A stretch of 64,000 nucleotides of DNA from an uncultured Lachnospiraceae bacterium (GCA_951801245.1 CATOMC010000012.1:6869-70868); one strand, 5' to 3'. Positions 35,321 through 44,973 are shown, numbered from the stretch's first letter. Numbers and translations are program-made. The notes: generated by a model not told the origin, from the letters alone.

Positions 35321-35720
35321 ATGTAATGTGCTCCTTTCTATGATGCGTATAGGACTTTGTGTACAGCAAAGTTAGGACAAAAAGGCTACTGTAATTGTCA
35401 AAAATTGCTATCAGTGTTTAAAAAAAATTGCTATTTAGATTCTAAAAATTGCTTTCTTCATATATTCATATTATCACAAAAATACTAAAATAAAACTAAA
35501 AAATATACAAAATATCTTATGAAGTTTGTGCTAAAATAAACAACTATAGCAAAATGTCTATAAAATAAAGATAAAAGATGTGAAAATAGTACAAAGTGAT
35601 TATGGCAAGAAATGAAATAAGAGCAATTATCAGAATATATATAGCAATTATTTAAAAGATTCACGTAAAATGCTCTGCTATACTGTACTTGTATCAAATA
35701 ATAACAAGGGAGGTTTGTAT
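35321..35720. promoter_or_regulatory. Divergent control region with six TTGCTAT/ATAGCAA half-sites
   Basis: This 400-bp, very AT-rich region separates the AraC gene from the importer operon. AAAATTGCTAT-like units occur at 35401-35411, 35424-35434 and 35445-35455 (TTGCT cores at 35405, 35428 and 35449). In inverted orientation AGCAA cores lie at 35548, 35622 and 35643 (the last two 21 bp apart). Spacing of 21-23 bp is two helical turns, as for tandem AraC-protein half-sites, and the two oppositely oriented groups suggest DNA looping. No gene is present. Confidence 0.55.
35676..35684 (+). promoter_or_regulatory. Extended -10 promoter of the SBP-permease-GH3 operon
   Basis: TGCTATACT at 35676-35684 is an extended -10 (TGn-TATACT) with no recognisable -35. 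The nearest ATAGCAATTAT half-site ends at 35651, placing a bound activator just upstream of the -35 position. A 36-nt leader runs to the ATG at 35721. Confidence 0.5.
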
Positions 35721-37076
35721 ATGAAGAAAAAAGTGTTATCGGTTTTACTTAGCACAGCTATGGCAGCATCCATGTTAGTTGGCTGCGGCGGCAGCGGAAG
35801 TGATGCGCCTGCACCGGCTGCGGATAATGGGGAAAGTAAGGATTCGGCTTCGGCAGAAGCGCCTGCACCGGCTGCGGACAGCGAGGGCGTTGAGGAGATT
35901 ACCTGGATGTTCTGGGATGACTTAAACGCTACGGAGGATCTGATTTCCATAGGCTACAAAGATACTGTGGAAAGATTCAACAAGGATTATGAGGGCAAGT
36001 ATCATGTCAACGTAGTGACGACCAATCTGGAAGAATATTATGCGAAACTGAATGCACTGGTGGCAGCAGGAGAGACACCCGACTGCTTTATCGTAAGTCC
36101 CGGCCCGAATCTGGATGTCTATGTGGATCCCGGTGTGGCGGCAGATCTGACAGATTATCTGAAGGCTGACGGCTGGATAGATTCGTTCAACGGCGGCGAG
36201 GGTGCTTTCTCACAGCAGACTTATGACGGTAAGATTTATGCGGTACCGTTAAATATTGCGGCAGCGTGCGTATTCTATAACACGGAAATGTTTGAGGCGG
36301 CAGGGATTACCACAATGCCTGCGGACTGGCAGGGTATGCTGGATGCCTGTGAAAAATTACAGAGCGCCGGTTACACACCGCTCACCATCTCGGCGGGTAC
36401 TGCATGGTGTCTGTCCATGCTGGCAGGTTACCTTTGTGATTCCGAAGGGGTAGATCTTGCAGCGATTGACAGCGGCAATGCTTCCTGGCTTGATACCAAT
36501 GTAGTGAACGCTGCGAACAAACTGATTGAGATTTCCAAGTACTTCCAGCCTACGGCTGCCGGTGACACCAACGATGTTGCTACGGCTAACTTCTATAATG
36601 AAGAGGCAGCAATGCTGATCCAGGGGTCCTGGGCAATTGCGCAGATCAACGGTTCTAACCCTGATTTTGAGAGCAAGTGCGGCGTATTCGCTTTCCCTGG
36701 TACAGACGGACGAGTGATTGCGAAGTCCGACAGCCTTGCCATGAGTGCAACCACCGCGCATCCTGACGCAGTCATTGCCTTCATGAAGTACTTTACAGAC
36801 GACACAGCACAGAAATATACGGCTGAAGTCGGCGGTAAGATTCCTGTAACAACAGTGGAGTATGATGCTTCTAAGGCTCCTGCACAACTTGCCTATGTAA
36901 TGGATGTATTTGGCAGTGCAAAATCTACTTTTGGGTTCTACAACGAGTCCATGGCGACCACAGAAGCCGGTGCGTTCTTCGATGATACGATGGTTTCCAT
37001 CTATCTTGGTACACCTATAGAGGATGGTCTTGCATCACTGGAAGATTTCTATAAGAATAATGTCTGGAATAAATAA
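35721..37076 (+). CDS. Sugar ABC transporter substrate-binding lipoprotein
   Basis: The 451-residue binding protein has a signal and lipobox LVGC (Cys22), an Ala/Pro-rich linker (APAPAADNGESKDSASAEA), then a MalE-type body (EEITWMFWDDLNATEDLISI...). It presents an oligosaccharide to the permeases at 37157 and 38059. Start 35721 has GGGAGG upstream; the longer frame from 35670 would begin inside the promoter. A perfect hairpin with T-run follows the stop, probably lowering permease expression relative to this abundant protein. Confidence 0.92.
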   Translation: MKKKVLSVLLSTAMAASMLVGCGGSGSDAPAPAADNGESKDSASAEAPAPAADSEGVEEITWMFWDDLNATEDLISIGYKDTVERFNKDYEGKYHVNVVTTNLEEYYAKLNALVAAGETPDCFIVSPGPNLDVYVDPGVAADLTDYLKADGWIDSFNGGEGAFSQQTYDGKIYAVPLNIAAACVFYNTEMFEAAGITTMPADWQGMLDACEKLQSAGYTPLTISAGTAWCLSMLAGYLCDSEGVDLAAIDSGNASWLDTNVVNAANKLIEISKYFQPTAAGDTNDVATANFYNEEAAMLIQGSWAIAQINGSNPDFESKCGVFAFPGTDGRVIAKSDSLAMSATTAHPDAVIAFMKYFTDDTAQKYTAEVGGKIPVTTVEYDASKAPAQLAYVMDVFGSAKSTFGFYNESMATTEAGAFFDDTMVSIYLGTPIEDGLASLEDFYKNNVWNK

Positions 37077-37104
37077 GAAATAAAAGCACTATGACACTTT
37101 ACAC

Positions 37105-37137
37105 GCAGGATTGGAGAAATCCAATCCTGCATTTTTC
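37105..37137 (+). terminator. Partial terminator between the SBP and its permeases
   Basis: GCAGGATTGG (37105-37114) pairs perfectly with CCAATCCTGC (37121-37130) around a 6-nt loop, followed by ATTTTTC. The hairpin lies between the SBP stop and the permease ribosome site with no new promoter evident. It probably lets only part of the transcripts read on, giving more SBP than permease. Confidence 0.75.
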
Positions 37138-37156
37138 TAAGATTTCGGAGGTGTGT

Positions 37157-38044
37157 ATGGACAAATTATTACGAGATAAAAAAGCGATTGTTGTATTTGT
37201 TGCACCGGCGTTTCTGTTATTTACATTCGTTTTGTTTATTCCGATTTGTCAATCCGTTTACTATTCTTTTTGTGACTACAATGCGTTGACAAAACCGGAA
37301 TTTATTGGGTTTGAAAATTACAGACAGTTGTTTACCGTAGACAGGACCATGAAAATCGCACTGAAAAACTCTCTGTTTTTCCTTGTCTTTTCAGTCGTGA
37401 CACAGTTGATTGCAGGGCTGATCCTGGCAGCGCTTCTGACGAATATCAAAAAAGGCCGGGATTTTTATAAAAACGTATATTATCTGCCCTGCGTATTATC
37501 TTCGGCAGCGTTAGGACTTTTGTGGATGTTTGTCTTTACGCCGAAGCTGGGTATCAATCAGATTCTGGCGCAGTTTGGCATAGAGGGTCCTCTTTGGCTG
37601 ATGGATACCAAAGGTTTTATCATCCTTCCAATGTGGGTCATCGCTTCGGTTTCCCTGTGGCAGTATGTGGGGCAGTCCATGATGCTTTATATGGCGCAGA
37701 TTTCAGGAATCAGTACTTCTTTGTATGAGGCATCTTACATCGATGGCTGTACCAAAGCACAGTCATTCCGCTATATTACCCTGCCATTGATCCGCCCTAT
37801 GGTGGCAACGGCAATGTCCCTAAATGCGATTGGTTCCTTGAAGTTCTTTGATCTGATTTTTAATATGACGGAGGGCGGGCCGAACCATATGACAGATGTG
37901 CTGGCAACGCATCTCTACCAACAGGGCTTTAAGTATTTTAAGTATGGTTATGCCAGTGCAATCGGTACGGTGCTTCTGGTAATGTGTCTGATTGTGACGT
38001 TTATCATAAACAAATTTGTTAAAGTTGAAAACTATGAAATGTAA
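37157..38044 (+). CDS. Sugar ABC transporter permease (MalF/UgpA type)
   Basis: The 295-residue permease has about six helices and an EAA loop YEASYIDGCTKAQSFRYITLP. It forms the pore with the protein at 38059. Start 37157 is set by GGAGG upstream; a frame from 37091 would overlap the hairpin and lack a ribosome site. It belongs to the AraC-controlled operon. Confidence 0.9.
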   Translation: MDKLLRDKKAIVVFVAPAFLLFTFVLFIPICQSVYYSFCDYNALTKPEFIGFENYRQLFTVDRTMKIALKNSLFFLVFSVVTQLIAGLILAALLTNIKKGRDFYKNVYYLPCVLSSAALGLLWMFVFTPKLGINQILAQFGIEGPLWLMDTKGFIILPMWVIASVSLWQYVGQSMMLYMAQISGISTSLYEASYIDGCTKAQSFRYITLPLIRPMVATAMSLNAIGSLKFFDLIFNMTEGGPNHMTDVLATHLYQQGFKYFKYGYASAIGTVLLVMCLIVTFIINKFVKVENYEM

Positions 38045-38058
38045 GGAGGCGGCGGAAG

Positions 38059-38901
38059 ATGAATAAAACAGGAAAAAAGAAATCGAAAATCTCAACCAGG
38101 ATCATATACATATTTTTATCACTTCTGGCTGTTGTTTATTTACTGCCTCTTTTATGGGTTGTCTATGTTTCCCTGAAAGATGATAAGACTCTGTTTGTTT
38201 CGCCATGGGCATTGCCTGAACGGCTGATGTTTGAAAACTATTCCGTTGCCTGGACGGCAGGGAAACTGGGTATGGCGACATTAAATTCTGCCCTGGTCTG
38301 CGGGATTACGCTGATTTTGTGTCTGCTGGTGGGATCTATGGCGGCTTTTGCTATCGGCAGAATGAGATGGAAGCTGTCGGGCGTTGTGATGACCTATTTC
38401 CTGACAGGGATGATGATTCCGGTACACTGTATCCTGATTCCGGTATTTACCAGATTTTCCAAGATGCATCTGACAAACAGCCAGACGGGGCTGATCTTGC
38501 CGTATCTGACGTTGTCGCTGCCGATTACGATCTTTATCATGACAGGATTTTTCCAGAGTCTGCCCAATGAATTGTTTGAGTCGGCCTGCATCGATGGGTG
38601 TTCTATTTACAGATCCTTTACGCATATTGCGCTGCCGCTTTCCAGAACGGGGCTTTTTGTGACAGGATTAATGACCTTTGTGGCAAACTGGAATGAACTG
38701 CTTCTGGCAATGGTATTTATCTCTGACGATGCCAAGAAGACGCTGCCGGTGTCATTGTCGAAGTTCGTAGGCCCGTATAATACAAACTATTCGCAGATGT
38801 TTGCGGCGATTGTGATTGCAATTATACCAACAATTGTAGTATATTGTATGTTCAGTAATCAGATTGTAGATGGTCTGACTGCTGGAGCAGTGAAAGGTTA
38901 G
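38059..38901 (+). CDS. Sugar ABC transporter permease (MalG/UgpE type)
   Basis: The 280-residue permease has about six helices and an EAA loop FESACIDGCSIYRSFTHIALP. AAGGAGG lies before the ATG. It follows the first permease by 14 nt and precedes the GH3 gene by 62 nt, with no terminator between. As in the other importers here, no ATPase is encoded locally. Confidence 0.9.
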   Translation: MNKTGKKKSKISTRIIYIFLSLLAVVYLLPLLWVVYVSLKDDKTLFVSPWALPERLMFENYSVAWTAGKLGMATLNSALVCGITLILCLLVGSMAAFAIGRMRWKLSGVVMTYFLTGMMIPVHCILIPVFTRFSKMHLTNSQTGLILPYLTLSLPITIFIMTGFFQSLPNELFESACIDGCSIYRSFTHIALPLSRTGLFVTGLMTFVANWNELLLAMVFISDDAKKTLPVSLSKFVGPYNTNYSQMFAAIVIAIIPTIVVYCMFSNQIVDGLTAGAVKG

Positions 38902-38963
38902 ACAGCGATTGGTTTATCGTAATAGGCAGTTAATGATGGCAGAGATGGGAAGGGAACGAAGGT

Positions 38964-41087
38964 ATGGTGAATCGTGATAGAGCCAGGGCGCGGGCGAGAG
39001 AGCGTGCAGAAGAGTTAGTAAGTCAGATGACAGTGGAGGAGAGGGCTTCCCAGTTACGCTATGATGCGCCCGCAATCGAGAGACTGGGTGTTCCGGCGTA
39101 TAACTGGTGGGGAGAGGCGCTTCATGGCGTGGCAAGGGCAGGGGTAGCGACCAGTTTCCCGCAGGCGATCGGTATGGCGGCCACCTTTGATACGGAACTG
39201 TTGCATAGAGCCGGCGATGTATCGGCGACAGAGGGCAGGGCGAAATATAATGCCTTTGCCGCACAAAACGACAGGGATATTTACAAGGGGCTGACCTTCT
39301 GGTCCCCCAATGTGAATATCTTCAGAGACCCCAGATGGGGCAGGGGCCAGGAGACTTTTGGGGAAGATCCTTATCTGACTTCCCGGATGGGCGTGGCATA
39401 TGTGGAGGGACTGCAGGGAGATGACGAAGAGATATTGAAATCGGCTGCCTGTGCGAAACATTTCGCAGTCCACTCCGGCCCTGAGGCCGTGCGGCATGAA
39501 TTCAATGCGGTGGCCTCGAAAAAGGATATGGAAGAGACGTACCTGCCGGCCTTTAAAGCCTGTGTGCAGGAGGCCGGCGTAGAAGCGGTGATGGGAGCTT
39601 ACAACAGGACCAATGGGGAACCATGCTGTGGAAGCCCCACACTGATGAAAGATATTCTGAGAGACGGCTGGGGATTTAGGGGACATTACGTGTCAGACTG
39701 CTGGGCCATCAAAGATTTCCATGAGAATCATATGGTGACTCACAGCATGGAAGAATCGGCAGCGCTGGCCCTAAAGTCCGGCTGTGATATCAACTGCGGT
39801 GTGACATACCAGCATCTGCTGAAAGCACTGCAGGACGGACTTGTGACCCAGGAAGAGATCACGGAAGCGGCGGTGAGGGCATTTACCACAAGATATCTGC
39901 TGGGGCTTTTTGATGAGAGTGCATATGACCGGATCCCATACGATAAGGTAGAGTGTGAAGAGCACCTGGCGATAGCGGAGCAGATGACCAAAGAGTCAGT
40001 CGTTCTCCTTAAGAACGACGGCGTCCTGCCATTACGCCTGCAGGATGGTATGACCATTGGCGTGATCGGGCCGAATGCCAACAGCAGAGAGGCATTGGTC
40101 GGAAATTACCATGGAACTTCTTCCAGATATATCACAGTATTGGAAGGGATACAGGATAAAGTCGGACATAACGGGAGAGTTCTATACGCAGAGGGATCGC
40201 ATCTGTTCAAAGATCATATGGAACATCTTTCTTCGAAGAACGACCGGATAACAGAGGCAGTGGTGGTGGCGGAAAACAGTGATGTGGTGATCCTCTGTGT
40301 GGGTCTGGATGAGACTTTGGAAGGCGAGGAAGGCGATACCGGCAACAGTTATGCTTCGGGCGACAAGCGGGATCTTCATCTGCCCCAGTGCCAGAGGGAT
40401 CTGATGGATGCAGTACTCGGGACCGGCAAGCCGGTGATCGTATGTCTGATGGCGGGCAGCGCCATAGATCTGTCGGTGGCAGATGAGAAAGCAGCGGCCG
40501 TACTGCAGTTGTGGTATCCGGGAGCCAGGGGCGGCAGGGCAGTGGCGGACATCCTGTTCGGGGACTGCTCCCCTTCCGGGAAGCTGCCGGTGACATTCTA
40601 CCGGGATCTTGCGGGGATGCCTGCTTTTGAGGACTACCGGATGGAGGGACGGACCTATCGCTATATGACGGGGGAGGCCCTTTATCCCTTTGGATATGGG
40701 CTGACTTACGGAGATGTGTCGGTGAAAGGAGCCAGGATCACCGGCAGGGATGCGGCGACCCGGGAGGTAACGCTGCAGGCGGATGTGATCAACCGGGGCA
40801 GCGTGGAGACGAAGGATGTGGTGCAGGTCTATGTGAAGGATACGAGATCGGGATACGCAGTGCCCAACCACAGTCTCTGTGCCTTTACGAGAGTATCTCT
40901 GAAGCCGGGAGAGAGGAAGTGCATCGATCTTAAAGTGTTCGGTGATGCGTTCAGTGCAGTCAATGAAGCCGGCGAACGTGTCAGAGATGGCAGCAGATAT
41001 ATCCTTTATGTGGGATGCGGGCAGCCGGATAAGAGGACCGAGGCACTGACGGGAAATCAATGTGTGAGAGTGGATGTGGAATTTTAA
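38964..41087 (+). CDS. GH3 glycosidase, copy A (beta-glucosidase/xylosidase type)
   Basis: The 707-residue cytoplasmic enzyme has GH3 N-terminal TIM barrel, alpha/beta sandwich and C-terminal fibronectin-III-like domain. Visible motifs: RWGRGQETFGEDPYLTSRMG, the KHFAVHSGPE loop, nucleophile D245 in YVSDCWAIKDF, and the sandwich block PLRLQDGMTIGVIGPNAN. The KHFAVHSGPE form differs from NagZ-type N-acetylglucosaminidases (KHFPGHG...), so a neutral beta-glycoside such as glucoside or xyloside is more likely; it removes terminal sugars by retaining hydrolysis. It is nearly identical over most of its length to the gene at 53789. It closes the AraC-controlled operon; a terminator follows. Confidence 0.93.
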   Translation: MVNRDRARARARERAEELVSQMTVEERASQLRYDAPAIERLGVPAYNWWGEALHGVARAGVATSFPQAIGMAATFDTELLHRAGDVSATEGRAKYNAFAAQNDRDIYKGLTFWSPNVNIFRDPRWGRGQETFGEDPYLTSRMGVAYVEGLQGDDEEILKSAACAKHFAVHSGPEAVRHEFNAVASKKDMEETYLPAFKACVQEAGVEAVMGAYNRTNGEPCCGSPTLMKDILRDGWGFRGHYVSDCWAIKDFHENHMVTHSMEESAALALKSGCDINCGVTYQHLLKALQDGLVTQEEITEAAVRAFTTRYLLGLFDESAYDRIPYDKVECEEHLAIAEQMTKESVVLLKNDGVLPLRLQDGMTIGVIGPNANSREALVGNYHGTSSRYITVLEGIQDKVGHNGRVLYAEGSHLFKDHMEHLSSKNDRITEAVVVAENSDVVILCVGLDETLEGEEGDTGNSYASGDKRDLHLPQCQRDLMDAVLGTGKPVIVCLMAGSAIDLSVADEKAAAVLQLWYPGARGGRAVADILFGDCSPSGKLPVTFYRDLAGMPAFEDYRMEGRTYRYMTGEALYPFGYGLTYGDVSVKGARITGRDAATREVTLQADVINRGSVETKDVVQVYVKDTRSGYAVPNHSLCAFTRVSLKPGERKCIDLKVFGDAFSAVNEAGERVRDGSRYILYVGCGQPDKRTEALTGNQCVRVDVEF
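39297..40657 (+). repeat. 1361-bp identical block, GH3 copy A
   Basis: Read against 54122-55482 (offset 14,825 bp) I found no difference in this stretch. It is flanked by sharply diverged sequence on the 5' side (39149-39296) and, after a few isolated mismatches, on the 3' side from 40838. The pattern fits gene conversion between the two GH3 genes. Confidence 0.85.
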
Positions 41088-41109
41088 GAAAATAAGAGCG
41101 TGACAAGGG

Positions 41110-41136
41110 ACGCAGGCCGGATGGCCTGCGTTTTTT
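41110..41136 (+). terminator. Intrinsic terminator after GH3 copy A
   Basis: ACGCAGGCC (41110-41118) pairs perfectly with GGCCTGCGT (41123-41131) around GGAT and is followed by a run of T to 41136. It ends the SBP-permease-GH3 transcript. Confidence 0.9.
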
Positions 41137-41422
41137 GGTATGACAGGAAATGACAGGGGCGAAGCTGGTATCAGGAGACTGCTCTGAAAATTTTCCAAAT
41201 TGTATAAAAAGACAGAAAATGGGCATAAATAGGATGCAATATGTAAAAGTTGCACAATAATTGATGTGAAAATTATAAATGCGAACTAATATTTATATAC
41301 TATTTTCTAAAGAAATGTGGATATTAGCAACAAATTGATTTCTATATAATATTTGTATAAACAAATTATAAATCGCGGGGATCATATACGGTGCCTGAGT
41401 AAAAGAAAGGGAAGGAGAAGGT
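41137..41422. promoter_or_regulatory. Promoter region of the second importer operon
   Basis: This AT-rich 286-bp region holds TATAAT at 41345-41350 without a clear -35, and a perfect 6-4-6 inverted repeat ATTTGT-ATAA-ACAAAT at 41351-41366 immediately after it. The repeat may be an operator, and the weak -35 fits control by the YesN-type regulator at 46920. No gene is present. Confidence 0.4.
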
Positions 41423-42370
41423 ATGGTCAAAGAGAAAAAAAGCGTTACCTCCAAAAAGAGACGTTGGAACAAGGACGATACAGAACTGACTCTGTTGGCA
41501 CTGCCAACTACAATCTGGTATTTTCTGTTTAGTTTCATGCCGATGTTCGGTATTGTGATTGCCTTTAAAAAATTCAAGATTAACGGCGGATTTCTAAAGA
41601 GTTTTTGGACAAGTGAATGGGTCGGGTTCGACAACTTTAAGTTTCTGTTTTCCACAAAAGATATCTGGATGATTATCAAAAATACATTAGCATATAATAT
41701 CGTCTTTATTATTTTGGGTATTGTGGTACCGGTGGCAGCCGCGATTGCGATTGGGCAGCTCCATTCCAAAAGGCTGACGAAGGTGTACCAGACGGCGATG
41801 TTCATGCCGTATTTTCTGTCATGGGTAGTTGTGACGGCACTGGTATGGGCGTTTTTGAGTTATGATAAAGGACTTGTAAACAACATGCTGGAATCTTTCG
41901 GTATGGACAGGCAACAGTGGTATATGAAGCCGGAGATGTGGCCGCCGTTTCTGGTATTCATGAATCTGTGGAAGGGTGTCGGCTACGGGATGGTAGTATA
42001 TCTGGCAACCATCACGGGTATTGATAAGAGTTATTATGAGGCGGCCGGGATTGACGGCGCGACCGTGTGGCAGCAGATCAAGTATATAACACTGCCTTTG
42101 ATGAAGACAGTCATTATATTGATGTTCATTATGAATGTAGGGCGTATTTTCTATTCTGATTTTGGTCTGTTCTATCAGGTGCCCAGAGATTCTAACTCCT
42201 TATATGATGTAGTGTACACGCTGGATGTCTATGTGTATAAACAATTAAAGACATCGACTACGGGTATGTCGGCAGCGGCGGCATTTATCCAGTCTGTTGC
42301 AGGATGCATCACTATCCTGACGGCGAACGCGGTTGTCAGAAAGTTTGACAAAGACAGTGCGATGATTTAG
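41423..42370 (+). CDS. LplB-type sugar ABC permease
   Basis: The 315-residue permease of the LplB/YtcP-associated class has a charged N-terminus, about six helices and an EAA loop YEAAGIDGATVWQQIKYITLP. This class in Firmicutes usually imports complex plant or host oligosaccharides and is controlled by YesM/YesN systems, as here. GGAAGGAGAAGG precedes the ATG. Partner permease is at 42425 and binding protein at 43450. Confidence 0.92.
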   Translation: MVKEKKSVTSKKRRWNKDDTELTLLALPTTIWYFLFSFMPMFGIVIAFKKFKINGGFLKSFWTSEWVGFDNFKFLFSTKDIWMIIKNTLAYNIVFIILGIVVPVAAAIAIGQLHSKRLTKVYQTAMFMPYFLSWVVVTALVWAFLSYDKGLVNNMLESFGMDRQQWYMKPEMWPPFLVFMNLWKGVGYGMVVYLATITGIDKSYYEAAGIDGATVWQQIKYITLPLMKTVIILMFIMNVGRIFYSDFGLFYQVPRDSNSLYDVVYTLDVYVYKQLKTSTTGMSAAAAFIQSVAGCITILTANAVVRKFDKDSAMI

Positions 42371-42424
42371 CAATACGTTGGTTTGTATAGATTGGCATAC
42401 TGTGAAAGGAGTAAGGTTATCGAT

Positions 42425-43375
42425 ATGAGTAAAGAAAAACAGATGCGGAAAGCAAAATATGAAGAGCCGACCGGGTTTGAACGTTTTAACAGAGTCTCAA
42501 AACCGGCAAATATAGTTTTAAATATCATATTTATATTGATGGCATTAGCATGTGTGATACCGGTTGTCCTGGTGGTGGCAATTTCCTTCTCGGCGGAGGA
42601 GTCCATTACGGAATATGGTTATCGTTTTATACCGAAGATTTTTTCCTTGGAAGGTTATACGTTCCTGATTTCCCAGAGCAAAATGATCGTCCGGGCACTT
42701 GGCGTATCGATCTTTGTGACAGTGGCGGGGACGGCGTTAGGTGTTTTGCTGACGACACTGATGGGTTATGTGCTTTCCCGTCCGGGATATAAGCTGAATG
42801 GATTTCTGACGATGGTGGTCTTTATCCCGATGGTATTTAACGGTGGTCTGGTTTCCACATACTATGTGGTCAGCCAGCTGCTGCAATTGAAGAACACTGT
42901 GTGGGCGCTTATTCTGCCGCTTTGTGTTTCTTCCTTTAATGTGGTAGTATGCCGGACGTTCTTTAAGACCACGGTGCCGGAGTCTTTGATAGAGTCGGCC
43001 AAAATGGATGGTGCAAGTCAGCTTACGATTTTTGCAAGAATCGTACTGCCCATTTCCAAACCGGTGCTGGCAACCATCGGATTGTTCCTTTGTTTCTCAT
43101 ATTGGAATGACTGGTATCAGTCCATGCTTTATATTGAGGATGCCGGACTTTATTCGCTGCAGGCTCTGTTGAACGCGATCCTGACCAATATCCAGATGTT
43201 GGCGAAGAATGCTGCAACCATGGGACTGGGAGCGGCGGAGATGCTGGCACAGATGCCTCAGGAGGCGGCACGTATGGCGATCGTGGTGATTATTGTAGCA
43301 CCCATTGCCTGTGCATATCCCTTTTTCCAGAAATATTTCATATCCGGGCTTACGCTGGGAGCAGTGAAGGGATGA
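42425..43375 (+). CDS. YtcP/LplC-type sugar ABC permease
   Basis: The 316-residue permease has about six helices and an EAA loop IESAKMDGASQLTIFARIVLP; the protein ends FFQKYFISGLTLGAVKG, the standard end of this class. The start at 42425 is preferred; an ATG at 42383 exists but lies before the GGAG-like site. It follows the first permease by 54 nt. Confidence 0.9.
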   Translation: MSKEKQMRKAKYEEPTGFERFNRVSKPANIVLNIIFILMALACVIPVVLVVAISFSAEESITEYGYRFIPKIFSLEGYTFLISQSKMIVRALGVSIFVTVAGTALGVLLTTLMGYVLSRPGYKLNGFLTMVVFIPMVFNGGLVSTYYVVSQLLQLKNTVWALILPLCVSSFNVVVCRTFFKTTVPESLIESAKMDGASQLTIFARIVLPISKPVLATIGLFLCFSYWNDWYQSMLYIEDAGLYSLQALLNAILTNIQMLAKNAATMGLGAAEMLAQMPQEAARMAIVVIIVAPIACAYPFFQKYFISGLTLGAVKG

Positions 43376-43449
43376 TGAAAAGCGGTATCAAGCCGTTTCA
43401 TATCATGCGGCTAAGATCATAATAAATCAAAATTAATAGGAGGGCTTTT

Positions 43450-44973
43450 ATGAAAAGGAAAAGTTTAAACAAACTACTCGCACTTAGCATGACGGCTGCT
43501 ATGACGGCCGGAGTACTGGCAGGCTGCGGCGGTGCATCATCTACCGATACACCAAAGCAGGATGCCGGAAGTGAAAGCACGGATACAAATGCGGCTGATT
43601 CGGGAACGGAAAATTCCGATCAGGCATCGGGAGAGGTTCCGACTCTGATCTGGTGGACGGTAGGCGGAACACCTGCGGATGATTTCGACGAGGCAATCGC
43701 GAAGATCAGCGATTACAGTGAAGAGAAGATTGGTGTCAGGCTGGACGTGAAGATTGCCGGATGGGGTGATTATGACACGAAGATGAATACGATCGTCAAT
43801 GCTGGAGAGTATTTTGACATCATGTTCACCAACAACACAAACTACAGCAAGTTTGTTAACTTGGGGGCATTTGAGAACATCAGTGATTTGGTACAGAATG
43901 TTACGCCGGAGTTGTACAGTTTTGTGCCGGAAAAACTCTGGAGCGGTGTTCAGATTCATGGCAATGTATATGCAGTGCCGACCTATAAGGATTCTTCTCT
44001 GACACAGTTCTACTATCTGGATGACCAGTATGTACAGAAATACAATATTGATATGGGGACGTTAAAAGATCTGCAGACACTTGACCCGATCGTACGTACC
44101 ATCAAGGAAGGGGAAGGAAAATCCTTCTATCCGCTTATGCTGAATCAGGGTTCTCTTTGGAGCGGTTTCTTTAACGAGTTTGACGGACTGGCAGGTGGTA
44201 TGCAGGCACTTGGTGTCAGAATTGACGATCCGGACCGTAAAGTAGTGTGTACCCTGGAGCAGGAAGATGTCGTAAAGAATCTGGAACTGTTACATTCTTG
44301 GTATATGGACGGCATTATCAATCCGGATGCCAACGTTTTGACCGAGGGCCCGAAAGGGAATGCGTTCGGTAATGCACAGGGATGGCCCAGCGCAGTAGTA
44401 CAGTGGCAGACACTGGAAGGTGTAGAGAAGTATGATGCCGTGAAGGTATTTGGGCCTTTGTACACAACAGAGACGATTCAAGGTTCCATGAATGCGATTT
44501 CTGTGAATTCCAATTACAAAGAAGAGGCACTTAAGGTATTAGAGCTGATCAATACCGACCAGAAATTCCGTGACTTATGTGCATTCGGTGTGGAAGGAGA
44601 TCATTTTGAGTATCTGGAAGACGGCACCGTTAAGCGTCTGAGAGACGACTGGTCATGGCCGGCATACACACAGGGTACTTTCTTTGTTATGAGCAATCAG
44701 GAAGGCTCCGATCCGAATCAGTGGGAGGAAGTTAAGAAGCAGAATGAAGAGGCAGATGCATCTACTTGTCTCGGATTCGCGTTAGATGTTACAAACATTC
44801 AGAATGAAGTGTCAAATGTCAATACCGTATGGGATAAATACAAATACGATATGCTGACAGGAGCTTCCGATCCGGCGACAGCAGTGCCGAAATGTATCGA
44901 AGAGCTTAAGGCGGCAGGACTTGACACGATCATAACAGAAGCACAGAAACAGATTGATGAGTTCTTTCAATAA
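43450..44973 (+). CDS. LplA-type substrate-binding lipoprotein
   Basis: The 507-residue binding protein has a signal with lipobox LAGC (Cys26), an acidic Ser/Asp linker, and a large body of the LplA type (VPTLIWWTVGGTPADDFDEAIAKISDYSEEKIGV). Its size, above 450 residues, is usual for binders of longer oligosaccharides. TAGGAGGG precedes the ATG. A terminator at 45031 follows, so the importer is a three-gene unit separate from YesM/YesN. Confidence 0.92.
   Translation: MKRKSLNKLLALSMTAAMTAGVLAGCGGASSTDTPKQDAGSESTDTNAADSGTENSDQASGEVPTLIWWTVGGTPADDFDEAIAKISDYSEEKIGVRLDVKIAGWGDYDTKMNTIVNAGEYFDIMFTNNTNYSKFVNLGAFENISDLVQNVTPELYSFVPEKLWSGVQIHGNVYAVPTYKDSSLTQFYYLDDQYVQKYNIDMGTLKDLQTLDPIVRTIKEGEGKSFYPLMLNQGSLWSGFFNEFDGLAGGMQALGVRIDDPDRKVVCTLEQEDVVKNLELLHSWYMDGIINPDANVLTEGPKGNAFGNAQGWPSAVVQWQTLEGVEKYDAVKVFGPLYTTETIQGSMNAISVNSNYKEEALKVLELINTDQKFRDLCAFGVEGDHFEYLEDGTVKRLRDDWSWPAYTQGTFFVMSNQEGSDPNQWEEVKKQNEEADASTCLGFALDVTNIQNEVSNVNTVWDKYKYDMLTGASDPATAVPKCIEELKAAGLDTIITEAQKQIDEFFQ

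Noticed and set aside
40182..41255. Long open frame (357 codons) on the minus strand inside GH3 copy A, and its twin at 55007-56050
   Set aside because: Both are antisense shadows of the GH3 genes with His/Pro/Arg-rich composition and no ribosome site; the plus-strand frame has all GH3 motifs.
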